Shown one piece after another: positions 8,471-17,155 of a stretch of 64,000 bases of DNA (position 1 is its first letter; each line of letters begins with the position of its first letter). Below the pieces are notes generated by a model. It ran no database searches and was not told the DNA's origin. It worked only from the letters and a program-made list of their open reading frames with translations. Source of the DNA: Spirosoma sp. (lineage in GTDB: Bacteria > Bacteroidota > Bacteroidia > Cytophagales > Spirosomataceae); NCBI RefSeq assembly GCF_026391055.1, contig NZ_JAPLET010000026.1, positions 62,001 through 126,000 of the forward strand, read 5' to 3'. Both the position numbers and the translations under genes were made by a program.

Positions 8471-8566
8471 ATCATGCACTGAACAGCCTATAGATGTTTT
8501 TGGCAATACAAACAGTCCTTTTAACGCAAACAGCCAGAAGCTGTTTGGTACAACTAACGAACCAAT

Positions 8567-9520
8567 ATGAGACGCCTTTCACTACCTGTAATCACCTCTG
8601 CCCTATCCTTATTTCTTTTACTCGCCAGTTGTAACCAATCAAGCACGTCCGAAACCAGCCAGGACGGAGAAGGTAAGAAACTAGTGGTGGGCGCCACTAT
8701 GCTGAGTATGCAGAATGAGTTTATCGTCAATGTGCACGACGAGATGGACAAAGAAGCGCAAAAGGCCGGTATTGAGTTAATTACGGTCGATGCGGAACGG
8801 TCGGCGCTGAAGCAGGTGGAGCAGGTTGAAAGCTTCATTGCGCAGAAAGTCGATGCCATTATCATGAATCCCTGCGAAGTGGAAGCCAGTTCACCAGCCG
8901 TTGCCAAAGCACTGGCCGCCAAAATCCCGATCATCAACGTTAACTCCGAGACGAGTTCGAAGCCCTCGGCTTTTGTGGGTTCGGATGATGTCGAATCGGC
9001 CCGAATTGCCATGAAATTTATTGCTGATAAGCTTGGCGGCAAAGGCAACGTAGTTATGATGCACGGTTATATGGGTCAGGCGGCCCAGATAAAGCGGGAA
9101 CAGGGAGCGCGGGAAATCCTGAAGCAATACCCGAACCTGAAACTGCTGGCCCACCAAACGGGCGAATGGGACCGCGCCAAGTCCATGTCGCTGATGGAAA
9201 ACTGGATTCAGTCGTACGGTTCGCAGATCAACGCCGTCTTCGCGCATAATGATGAGATGGGCCTTGGTGCCGTAAAAGCCCTGACCGACGCAGGCCTGAA
9301 AGATAAGGTGATTGTGGTGAGTATCGACGCCATTCCCGATGCGTTACAGGCCGTCAAAAAAGGTTCGCTGGACGCTACCGTTTTCCAGAATGCCGAGCAG
9401 CAGGGTGCAAAAGCCATCGAAACGGCCATTAAAGCCGCCAAAAGACAACAGTTTGACAAAGAAACACTTGTACCCTTCCAGCTGGTCACCAAAGATAACC
9501 TGAGTAAGTTTTTGAAGTAA
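8567..9520 (+). CDS. Sugar-binding lipoprotein of the ABC importer (RbsB-like)
   Basis: A 317-residue periplasmic-binding-protein type 1 domain anchored as a lipoprotein: the signal peptide ends in LLLASC with the lipobox Cys at residue 22. The mature part has the Peripla_BP_4 pattern: VVGATMLSMQNEF at the first strand, MNPCEVEAS, and IPIINVNSETSS near the hinge. The C-terminal lobe has FAHNDEMGLGAVKAL and VVSIDAIPDALQAVKKG. It would capture a pentose or hexose and deliver it to the permease. A terminal-inverted-repeat element follows the stop codon. Confidence 0.92.
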   Translation: MRRLSLPVITSALSLFLLLASCNQSSTSETSQDGEGKKLVVGATMLSMQNEFIVNVHDEMDKEAQKAGIELITVDAERSALKQVEQVESFIAQKVDAIIMNPCEVEASSPAVAKALAAKIPIINVNSETSSKPSAFVGSDDVESARIAMKFIADKLGGKGNVVMMHGYMGQAAQIKREQGAREILKQYPNLKLLAHQTGEWDRAKSMSLMENWIQSYGSQINAVFAHNDEMGLGAVKALTDAGLKDKVIVVSIDAIPDALQAVKKGSLDATVFQNAEQQGAKAIETAIKAAKRQQFDKETLVPFQLVTKDNLSKFLK

Positions 9521-9525
9521 CTTTG

Positions 9526-9611
9526 TTTTATAGGAACGCGGCTCTTATCGACTAAAAGTCCGTTTTCAATCCGCGTTGCATAGCATCTGTTACATCCGCG
9601 TTCCTATAAAA
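9526..9611. repeat. 86-bp element with 16-bp perfect terminal inverted repeats
   Basis: Arms TTTTATAGGAACGCGG (9526-9541) and CCGCGTTCCTATAAAA (9596-9611) enclose 54 bp that contain a second CCGCGTT copy. It fills the gap between the sugar-binding lipoprotein and the cytochrome lipoprotein. It has the shape of a small palindromic or MITE-like element, or of an mRNA stabilising stem in the middle of an operon. Confidence 0.55.
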
Positions 9612-9617
9612 AACCGT

Positions 9618-12600
9618 ATGGCAATTACGACTGGATTCATTACTGTAGGCTATCAAAGGTTTCGATTCTTATTAGTCGTCTGCTGCACTCTTCTGTTTCT
9701 TCAAAGTTGCGGGGTCGACAAACCGGCGGAGATCGCTCAACTGGACGATAAGCTTCCAGAAACCATCGACTATAATCTACACGTCAAGCCCATTCTGTCT
9801 GACAAATGTTTTTTTTGCCACGGGCCGGACAAGAACAGCCAGAAAGCCGGACTGGAATTAGCCACTCCGGAAGGAGCTATGCCCGCTCTCAAAAAAGCAA
9901 AAGGGAAACACGCCATCGTTCCCGGCGACCTTGCCAACAGTGAAGTCTATCACCGGATTCTGAGCACCGACGAGCATGAGATGATGCCGCCAAAAGCCTC
10001 GAACCGGTCGTTATCGGTTTACGAAAAGGCCGTTCTGATCAAATGGATCGAGCAGGGAGCGGAGTATAAACCGCACTGGGCGCTTATTAAACCGGATAAG
10101 TCAGTCTTGCCAGTTGTGAAAGGCACCAGCTGGCCCAAAAATCCAATCGACTACTTTACCCTGAGCAAGCTGGAGGAAAAAGGACTCAGACCATCGCCCG
10201 AAGCCGACAAAGAAACGCTCCTCCGACGCGTAACCCTCGACCTCACCGGCCTACCGCCTACCCTTTCCGAAATAGACGCATTTATGGCCGACACCTCGCA
10301 CAATGCCTACGAAAACGTAGTCAACCGGTTGTTGAAGTCGCCCCATTACGGAGAGAAAATGGCGGTCGACTGGCTGGATTTATCCCGTTATGCCGATACA
10401 CATGGCTACACGGTCGACCGATACCGTCCCATGTGGCCCTGGCGGGATTGGGTCATTCAGGCGTTTAACCGCAACCGGCCATTCAGCCAGTTTATCACCT
10501 GGCAACTGGCGGGGGATCTGCTTCCCAACCCAACGCCCGAACATCGGCTGGCCACGGCCTTCAACCGTAACCATTCGCAGAATATGGAAGGCGGCATTAT
10601 CAACGAGGAGTTTCGGGTGGAGTACGTCGCCGACCGAACCAATACGCTGGGTACGGCCCTAATGGGTATGACCGTCGAGTGCGCCCGCTGCCACGACCAT
10701 AAGTTCGACCCCATCTCGCAGAAGGATTATTACAGCCTGTTCGCTTTTTTCAACAACGTAGACGAAGCCGGCCAGATTTCCTGGGACGATGCCATGCCGG
10801 TGCCCACCATGCTGCTCACCCAGCCGAAAGAAGATAGCCTGCTTGCTTTCATCGACACGAAGATCCGAAAGGCGGAAACCGATCTGAAACAAACCGTACA
10901 GACCGAACAGAAAGCCTTTGACGCCTGGCAGTCGAAAGCCAATGCTGTGCCGTTCGATCCACGTAAAGGATTGCAGGCACGTTTTACCTTCGATAAACTG
11001 GTAAAGGGGCGATTCGTGAATGACGTGAGCATCAAAGACAGCGGCAAAGTGGCCGACCCGGTGCTTGTGCCGGGCAAGCTGGGTAACGCCTTTCAATCTA
11101 ATGGCGACGACATTCTGACGCTCGGTCAGGCCGGTGTTTTCAATCGGTCGCAGCCGTTCTCTATTGGTGTGTGGGTCAACATTCCGAAGAACGTGTCGAA
11201 AGCGGCCCTCGTTCACAAGGGGAACGGCGATATTCTATACAATTTCCGGGGGTATTTCCTCAACCTCCGCGACGACAAAGCCGAACTACTGATGGCCCAT
11301 ACCTGGCCTTACAACAGTATTGTCCGGGTTAGTCGGCAGATGCTGCCCAAAGAAAAGTGGATTCAGCTGACCATGACCTACGATGGTTCCAGCAAAGCGA
11401 ACGGCTTCCGACTGTACGTCGACGGGCAGGAGATGGCCTTACAGACCGAACGCGACAACCTCTACAAAGACATATTATTTACGGGGAAACAAACGGGTCT
11501 GATGGTTGGGGCAGATATGCGCGGTCCAGGTTTCAAGAAGGGGCTGATCGATGAACTGGTCGTTTACAACCGTACGCTGAGTCCTCCCGAAGTGCAGGCA
11601 CTGGCTCAGTCTGTGCAACAGGTAACGCCCCTAAAAGGCGACCCGTTGAAACAGTATTACTTCAGTCATCTTTCGCCCGTCTACCAGCAGCAGCAACAGG
11701 CTTTGCAGCAACTCCGGGCCGAGCGGAACAAGCTGGTGGAGACTATACCGGAAATTATGGTGATGGAGGAGATGAAAACGTCCCGTCCAACCTATCTGCT
11801 CAAACGGGGGGTGTACGACGCCCACGGTCCGCAGGTAAAACCCGATGTACCGGCCAGCGTGCTGCCCTTTTCACCGGACCTTCCCCGCAATCGGCTGGGG
11901 CTGGCCAAATGGCTGCTCCACCCCGATAACCCGCTGACGGCGCGGGTAGTGGTAAACCGGTACTGGCAAACGTATTTTGGCAACGCTATTCAGAAGTCGG
12001 CCAACAACTTCGGAAATCAGGGCGGGCTGCCTACTCACCCGGAACTGCTCGACTGGCTGGCGGTTACCTTCCGCGAAGGCGGCTGGAACATAAAAGCCAT
12101 GCAGAAGCTGATTGTCATGTCGGCCACTTACCGCCAGTCGTCCTATGGCACCCGCGAAAGTTTGCAGAAAGACCCGGAAAACACCTGGTTGTCGCGCGGA
12201 CCGATTTCCCGGTTAACCGCCGAGATGATTCGCGACAATGCACTGGCCGCTAGTGGGCTTTTGTCGAAGAAGATGGGCGGACCCAGTGTAAAGCCTTACC
12301 AGCCGGAAGGACTCTGGGCGGTCAATAACACGACCTACGAGCAGGATAAAGGCGAAAGTTTGTATCGACGGAGCCTGTACACGTTCTGGCGTCGGACCAA
12401 CCCGCCCCCATCCATGAACACCTTCGATGCGCCGTCGCGCAGCTATTGTGTAGTTCAGCGGCAGAAAACCAGCACGCCCTTGCAGGCACTGGTGTTGCTC
12501 AATGACCCGCAATTTGTTGAAGCCGCCAAAGTCGTTGCCGAACGGTCGTTTGCCCAACATACCACCGTACCGGATCGGCTAACGCATATGTTTCGGCTTT

Positions 12601-12818
12601 TGGCCAGTCGGAAACCAGCACCAAAGGAGCTGGCTATCTTAACCCGGTTATATCAGCAGGAATACCAGTTGTTTACGAAAAATCCGCCCAAAATGCAGGG
12701 CTGGTTACAAGCTGGTGAATACCAACTCCGGGGCACGGCCGATAAGCCCGCTCTAGCCGCCAGTGCCGTTGTGGCCAGTACCGTCATGAATTCAGAAGCG
12801 TTCGTTACCAAGCACTAA
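9618..12818 (+). CDS. Planctomycete-type cytochrome c / DUF1549-LamG-DUF1553 lipoprotein
   Basis: A 1066-residue exported protein. Its signal peptide has a lipobox-like LFLQSCGV (Cys near residue 33), so it is probably membrane-anchored on the periplasmic side. Domains in order: PSCyt1 with a haem motif CFFCH (about 62-66) and MMPPKASNRS as possible axial-ligand region; PSCyt2/DUF1549 (about 165-380) with a second CARCH motif; a LamG/concanavalin-like domain (about 450-665); and PSD1/DUF1553 (about 745-1010) containing NRYWQTYFG. The family is known from planctomycete and Bacteroidetes genomes, usually beside DUF1501 genes, and is suspected to act in carbohydrate oxidation. I chose the ATG at 9618 over a TTG at 9576. 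It follows the sugar importer and precedes the DUF1501 gene by 12 bp. Confidence 0.85.
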   Translation: MAITTGFITVGYQRFRFLLVVCCTLLFLQSCGVDKPAEIAQLDDKLPETIDYNLHVKPILSDKCFFCHGPDKNSQKAGLELATPEGAMPALKKAKGKHAIVPGDLANSEVYHRILSTDEHEMMPPKASNRSLSVYEKAVLIKWIEQGAEYKPHWALIKPDKSVLPVVKGTSWPKNPIDYFTLSKLEEKGLRPSPEADKETLLRRVTLDLTGLPPTLSEIDAFMADTSHNAYENVVNRLLKSPHYGEKMAVDWLDLSRYADTHGYTVDRYRPMWPWRDWVIQAFNRNRPFSQFITWQLAGDLLPNPTPEHRLATAFNRNHSQNMEGGIINEEFRVEYVADRTNTLGTALMGMTVECARCHDHKFDPISQKDYYSLFAFFNNVDEAGQISWDDAMPVPTMLLTQPKEDSLLAFIDTKIRKAETDLKQTVQTEQKAFDAWQSKANAVPFDPRKGLQARFTFDKLVKGRFVNDVSIKDSGKVADPVLVPGKLGNAFQSNGDDILTLGQAGVFNRSQPFSIGVWVNIPKNVSKAALVHKGNGDILYNFRGYFLNLRDDKAELLMAHTWPYNSIVRVSRQMLPKEKWIQLTMTYDGSSKANGFRLYVDGQEMALQTERDNLYKDILFTGKQTGLMVGADMRGPGFKKGLIDELVVYNRTLSPPEVQALAQSVQQVTPLKGDPLKQYYFSHLSPVYQQQQQALQQLRAERNKLVETIPEIMVMEEMKTSRPTYLLKRGVYDAHGPQVKPDVPASVLPFSPDLPRNRLGLAKWLLHPDNPLTARVVVNRYWQTYFGNAIQKSANNFGNQGGLPTHPELLDWLAVTFREGGWNIKAMQKLIVMSATYRQSSYGTRESLQKDPENTWLSRGPISRLTAEMIRDNALAASGLLSKKMGGPSVKPYQPEGLWAVNNTTYEQDKGESLYRRSLYTFWRRTNPPPSMNTFDAPSRSYCVVQRQKTSTPLQALVLLNDPQFVEAAKVVAERSFAQHTTVPDRLTHMFRLLASRKPAPKELAILTRLYQQEYQLFTKNPPKMQGWLQAGEYQLRGTADKPALAASAVVASTVMNSEAFVTKH

Positions 12819-12830
12819 CCAGACCTAGCT

Positions 12831-14279
12831 ATGAGTGAGAAACTTGCCCAACATCTGGCCGACACCTTCAACCGGCGGTCGTTCCTGACCAGAGCCACGC
12901 TGGGACTGGGTTCAGTGGCTCTCGGAACGTTGTTGCCTCAGAACCTTTTCTCCAATCCAACTGCACAACAGGCACTGACGGCTCCCAATCGACCGCCAAA
13001 GGCGAAGCGGGTGGTATATATGTGTCAGAGTGGGGGACCATCGCAACTGGAACTGTTCGATTATAAGCCATTTCTGGAAAAGATGCACGGGAAAGATCTG
13101 CCCGAATCGGTGCGAAAAGGGCAGCGGCTCACCAGTATGAGCGCCCAGCAGTCGGCGTTGCCGCTAGTAAGTTCACCCTACAAATTTGCCCAACACGGCA
13201 AGAGCGGTGCTTGGCTCAGCGAACTCATGCCCTATACCGGCAAAGTGGCCGACGATCTGTGCTTCATCAAGTCGATGTATACCGAGCAGATCAACCACGA
13301 CCCGGCGCTCACGTTTTTTCAGACGGGTAATCAGCTGGCCGGACGCCCGAGTATTGGTGCCTGGGTAAGTTATGGGCTGGGAAGCGCCAATGAAAATCTG
13401 CCCGCTTTTATCGTTTTGGTTTCCAATGATGCGCCCAAAGATCAGCCTTTATACGCCCGGCTTTGGGGAAATGGTTTTTTGCCATCGAAACATCAGGGGG
13501 TGCAGTTCCGCTCCGGGGCCGACCCGGTGCTTTACCTGAACAACCCCAACGGCTACAGCACCACCGACCGGCGCTACATGCTCGATGCCCTGAAAGACCT
13601 CAATCAAGTGCAGGAGGAAATGTACGGCGACCCGGAAGTGGCGAACCACATTGCCCAATACGAGATGGCATTCAGGATGCAAACGTCCGTTCCCGACGTG
13701 AACGACCTCTCCAACGAACCCGACTGGGTATTTGATCTGTACGGCCCGGAGTCCAGAAATCCCGGCACCTTTGCGGCCAACTGCCTGATGGCCCGCCGAC
13801 TGCTGGAACGCGATGTTAAATTTGTTCAGCTGTACCACCAGGGCTGGGACCAGCACGGCAATCTACCCTCGGGCATCACCAAGCAGTGTAAAGCCACAGA
13901 CCAGGCCTCGGCGGCTCTGGTACAGGATCTTAAACAGCGGGGACTTCTGGACGATACGGTCGTCGTTTGGGGGGGCGAATTTGGCCGGACGAATTACTCG
14001 CAGGGTAAACTTACCAAAGACAATTACGGGCGCGACCACCACCCGCGCTGCTTCACGATGTGGATGGCTGGCGGGGGCATAAAGCCGGGGATTACCTACG
14101 GAGAAACGGATGAGTTTGGCTATAACATCGTCCGGAATCCCGTTCACGTGCATGATTTCCAGGCCACGCTCCTTCATCTGTTGGGCGTCGACCACGAAAA
14201 GCTCGTCTACGAATTCCAGGGCCGCCGTTTCCGGCTCACCGATGTTGAGGGAAAGCTGGTAAAGGGCATTCTGGCGTAA
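12831..14279 (+). CDS. Tat-exported DUF1501 (sulfatase-like) protein
   Basis: A 482-residue protein with a twin-arginine signal (NRRSFLTRATLGLGS, about 14-28), so it is exported folded, probably with bound metal. The DUF1501 core belongs to the alkaline phosphatase/sulfatase superfamily, with YMCQSGGPSQLELFDYKP near the N-terminus, FVQLYHQGWDQHGNL in the middle and WGGEFGRTNYSQG and GRDHHPRCF as metal-ligand-rich blocks. It starts 12 bp after the PSCyt/DUF1553 gene, its standard partner, and the two probably work together in the periplasm. The reaction is not established for the family. Confidence 0.87.
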   Translation: MSEKLAQHLADTFNRRSFLTRATLGLGSVALGTLLPQNLFSNPTAQQALTAPNRPPKAKRVVYMCQSGGPSQLELFDYKPFLEKMHGKDLPESVRKGQRLTSMSAQQSALPLVSSPYKFAQHGKSGAWLSELMPYTGKVADDLCFIKSMYTEQINHDPALTFFQTGNQLAGRPSIGAWVSYGLGSANENLPAFIVLVSNDAPKDQPLYARLWGNGFLPSKHQGVQFRSGADPVLYLNNPNGYSTTDRRYMLDALKDLNQVQEEMYGDPEVANHIAQYEMAFRMQTSVPDVNDLSNEPDWVFDLYGPESRNPGTFAANCLMARRLLERDVKFVQLYHQGWDQHGNLPSGITKQCKATDQASAALVQDLKQRGLLDDTVVVWGGEFGRTNYSQGKLTKDNYGRDHHPRCFTMWMAGGGIKPGITYGETDEFGYNIVRNPVHVHDFQATLLHLLGVDHEKLVYEFQGRRFRLTDVEGKLVKGILA

Positions 14280-14361
14280 GGGTTATTTTCATCAGTCACC
14301 ACATATGAGTAGTTAATAGTATACTAAGTATAACAGAGTGGCAAATCAATTACTTATTTTC

Positions 14362-14369
14362 TATATTTG
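14362..14369 (+). promoter_or_regulatory. Promoter -7 element for the Amj-like gene
   Basis: TATATTTG matches the Bacteroidetes -7 consensus TAnnTTTG. No good TTG element is seen 19-21 nt upstream. A start near 14376 gives a leader of about 20 nt and excludes the TTG at 14367 as start codon. Confidence 0.45.
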
Positions 14370-14396
14370 TGTCTATTCTGCTATAATCCTCTTTTG

Positions 14397-15197
14397 ATGA
14401 CCACGCAAATTCTGTGGGTACTACTATTAAGCTTTCTGATAAATCTGATAAGTACCCTCTCCTATTCGGTTCGGATTGTCGGGATTAGAACGCGAAAAAT
14501 AGCAGTATCTGTTGCGTTGTTCAATGTTTTAGTACTAGTATCAAGAACGGCAAACGGTTTTCAAGCGCCTTTATTAGCCAACATCGTTGAGAAGAAGATT
14601 GGCCTTGGCCATACCGATCCAATCGACCAGTTTTATTGGATTTTATGGATAACATCGTTAGCAACGGTCGTGGGTGGCTTATTGATTCCATCTTTCCAGC
14701 GACTATTTTCGTTCGCTGTCATACATTTTAGTCAACATAAATCAATCTCCGGACTTTTATTGGCAAGTGTTTCATCGCGGGGTTTCAATTTAGTGCGTTC
14801 GAGTACAGTAATTCCTAATTACCAAAACATCACCCGGTTAGTTAGTAAAGGGCCCTTTCCATGGCGGGTGTTCGTGTTTAACATTATAGCAGTGTCGGTT
14901 TTGACTGTAGGCGTACTGGCTTCCTTGTATGCAGGCTATTTAAATCCGGACTTACGAACCACGTCAAGCAATTTATCGTCGGTCATTAACGGACTTGCTA
15001 CTATTCTTCTATTTCTGTTTATCGATCCTTATTTGTCTATCCTTACCGATGAAGTAGCAGAGGGAAGGTACAACGAGCCTGACTTCAGAAATCAAGTTGT
15101 TATAATGGTCATTGCCAGACTCTTGGGCACTTTAATTGCTCAGCTCATTTTCCTACCCGCTTCGCAATTGATTGTGTTCATTGCAGAGCATATGTAA
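14397..15197 (+). CDS. Amj-family (DUF2837) lipid II flippase
   Basis: A 266-residue polytopic membrane protein with about six hydrophobic segments. The N-terminal block LINLISTLSYSVRIVGIRT followed by VSRTANGFQAPLLANIVE is what I recall of Amj (YdaH, alternate to MurJ), which moves lipid II across the inner membrane in Bacillus subtilis. An Amj-like role in peptidoglycan precursor export is therefore likely, by family memory only. The ATG at 14397 fits the promoter -7 element at 14362. The gene looks more AT-rich in base and codon use than its neighbours, a possible sign of separate origin. It is convergent with the ABC exporter. Confidence 0.72.
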   Translation: MTTQILWVLLLSFLINLISTLSYSVRIVGIRTRKIAVSVALFNVLVLVSRTANGFQAPLLANIVEKKIGLGHTDPIDQFYWILWITSLATVVGGLLIPSFQRLFSFAVIHFSQHKSISGLLLASVSSRGFNLVRSSTVIPNYQNITRLVSKGPFPWRVFVFNIIAVSVLTVGVLASLYAGYLNPDLRTTSSNLSSVINGLATILLFLFIDPYLSILTDEVAEGRYNEPDFRNQVVIMVIARLLGTLIAQLIFLPASQLIVFIAEHM

Positions 15198-15215
15198 GGC
15201 CTGTATACCTCGCAA

Positions 15216-17012
15216 TCAGCTAACAACCATAGCCTTTTCGATTGGTGCTGACAGCTCTTTTCGCTCACCGATCTGCTGCCGCCACATGGCGTAATAGAGG
15301 CCTTTCTGCTGAAGAAGTTCAGCGTGGCCGCCCTGCTCGGCTATATGACCGCGCTCCAGCACGAAAATACGGTCGGCGTGTAAAATTGTACTGAGCCGGT
15401 GTGCAATCAGGATAGTAATATGCTGCCGCGAGCCGGATAGCTCGCGGACGGTCTTGCCAATTTCTTCTTCCGTGAGCGAATCCAGCGCCGATGTGGCCTC
15501 GTCAAAGACCAGCAACGTTGGCTTGCGCAATAATGCACGGGCAATGCTTAGCCGCTGCTTTTCGCCACCCGATACTTTAACACCTCCTTCACCAATGACT
15601 GTATCGAGACCTTGTGGTGCCCGGTTGAGCAGTGAATCGGCAGCCGCCTGATGCAGCGCCAATAGGCATTCCTCATCCGTAGCGTTGGGGGCTACAAAAC
15701 GAAGATTTTCGCGAATGGTACCGGCAAACAGCTGCGTATCCTGCGTCACAAAGCCGATCTGCTCCCGCAGCTCGTCCATATTAATGTCTGCACCGGGAAT
15801 GCCGTTGTACCTGATATGACCGGCCAGGGGCGGGTAAAGACCCACCAGCAGTTTCACCAGCGTTGTTTTTCCGGAGCCTGATGGCCCAACAAATGCGATG
15901 GTTTCGCCAAGCTTTGCCGTGAATGAAATGCCATCAAGAGCAGGAACATCGGCAGAGAGGTGCTTGAACCGCACATTCTCAAAAGCCAGCGTTTCAATTT
16001 TGCTGATGGCCTGCGGATGAGCGGGTCGAACATCGCGTGGGGTGTCGAGAATTTGCTGAAAGTTGGCCAGCGACGCTTCCGTTTCCCGATATACGTTAAT
16101 GATATTACCCAGTTCCTGTAAAGGGCCGAAGATGGCAAAGGAATAGATAAAGAGCGAGAAGAACTCCCCCACCGTGATTCGCTCCTGTACCACCAGAAAC
16201 AGCATGAGCAGCATAATGGCGTTGCGTAGCAGGTTCACGAACGTTCCCTGTATAAACGACAGCGAACGTATGTATTTCACTTTCTTCAGCTCAAGGCGAA
16301 GTATTTTATCCGTCGTGGCATTCAGGCGTTCGGTTTCCTGCTGGGCCAGCCCCAAGCTTTTTACCAGTTCAATATTACGCAGACTTTCGGTCGTTGATCC
16401 GGCCAATGCCGTCGTTTCGGCTACAATCGTCTTTTGAACGACCTTGATCTTCTTACTCAGCAATGAACTCACGAAACCCAGCAGCGGGATGGTTAGAAAG
16501 TAAGCGGGCGCAATGGGCCAGTAAACGGTAGTAGCGTACCACATGACAAATACAATACCTACCACCGACGTAAACAGCACGTTTACAAAGGATTGAATCA
16601 GTTTTTCGACATCGGCCCGAACTTTCTGTAACTTGCCGAGGGTCTCCCCGGAGCGCTGATCTTCAAAAACCTGATACGGTAGTTCCAGCGAGTGCCGCAG
16701 GCCATCGGTATAAAGCCGGGCACCCAGCCGCTGGGTAATCACATTGACGTAATAATCCTGAAAGTTTTTGGCAATCCGGCTCACCATGGCTACGCCCAGT
16801 GCCTGCAAGATGAGCATGCCCGCCCCGTCGCTCAGGAACGTCCAGAAATTAATATTCGAGAGCTTTCCACCTGGCTTAACGACGTACTGATCAATGATTT
16901 TACGGAAAATATAAGGATCAAGCAGGGAAAAAATCTGGTTGATAGCGGCCAGAACAAGGGCCAGAATGAGTAAACCCCAATATTGGCGTAAATAAGCGTA
17001 GAGTAACCGCAT
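15216..17012 (-). CDS. MsbA-like ABC exporter (fused membrane and ATPase domains)
   Basis: A 598-residue half-transporter that would work as a homodimer. It has six membrane helices in the first 310 residues and an ATPase domain with Walker A GPSGSGKTTL, Q-loop FVTQDTQLFAG, signature VSGGEKQRLSIARALL, Walker B LLVFDEATSALD and the His-switch AHRLSTIL. Substrates of the family include lipids, lipid A core and peptides; none is indicated here. The frame is open back to 17156, but I choose the ATG at 17012 (MRLLYAYLRQYWG), because the extra 48 residues are atypical. It lies 143 bp after a PAS kinase on the same strand and may be co-transcribed with it. Confidence 0.88.
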   Translation of the reverse strand: MRLLYAYLRQYWGLLILALVLAAINQIFSLLDPYIFRKIIDQYVVKPGGKLSNINFWTFLSDGAGMLILQALGVAMVSRIAKNFQDYYVNVITQRLGARLYTDGLRHSLELPYQVFEDQRSGETLGKLQKVRADVEKLIQSFVNVLFTSVVGIVFVMWYATTVYWPIAPAYFLTIPLLGFVSSLLSKKIKVVQKTIVAETTALAGSTTESLRNIELVKSLGLAQQETERLNATTDKILRLELKKVKYIRSLSFIQGTFVNLLRNAIMLLMLFLVVQERITVGEFFSLFIYSFAIFGPLQELGNIINVYRETEASLANFQQILDTPRDVRPAHPQAISKIETLAFENVRFKHLSADVPALDGISFTAKLGETIAFVGPSGSGKTTLVKLLVGLYPPLAGHIRYNGIPGADINMDELREQIGFVTQDTQLFAGTIRENLRFVAPNATDEECLLALHQAAADSLLNRAPQGLDTVIGEGGVKVSGGEKQRLSIARALLRKPTLLVFDEATSALDSLTEEEIGKTVRELSGSRQHITILIAHRLSTILHADRIFVLERGHIAEQGGHAELLQQKGLYYAMWRQQIGERKELSAPIEKAMVVS

Positions 17013-17155
17013 AAACGTGGCGAATGGTTGTGTACAGTGAACAAAACGGTGTACGGCGAACGCATCGCCTTCATTATAACACTGTAGTTGACTCATAAAC
17101 AATACTCCTCCCAGATAATTCCGGGATAGCACAATGTTCATGAATAAGTTAACCA

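Noticed and set aside
10659..11216. 185-codon minus-strand frame inside the PSCyt/DUF1553 gene
   Set aside because: Antisense to conserved domains; no recognisable protein features.
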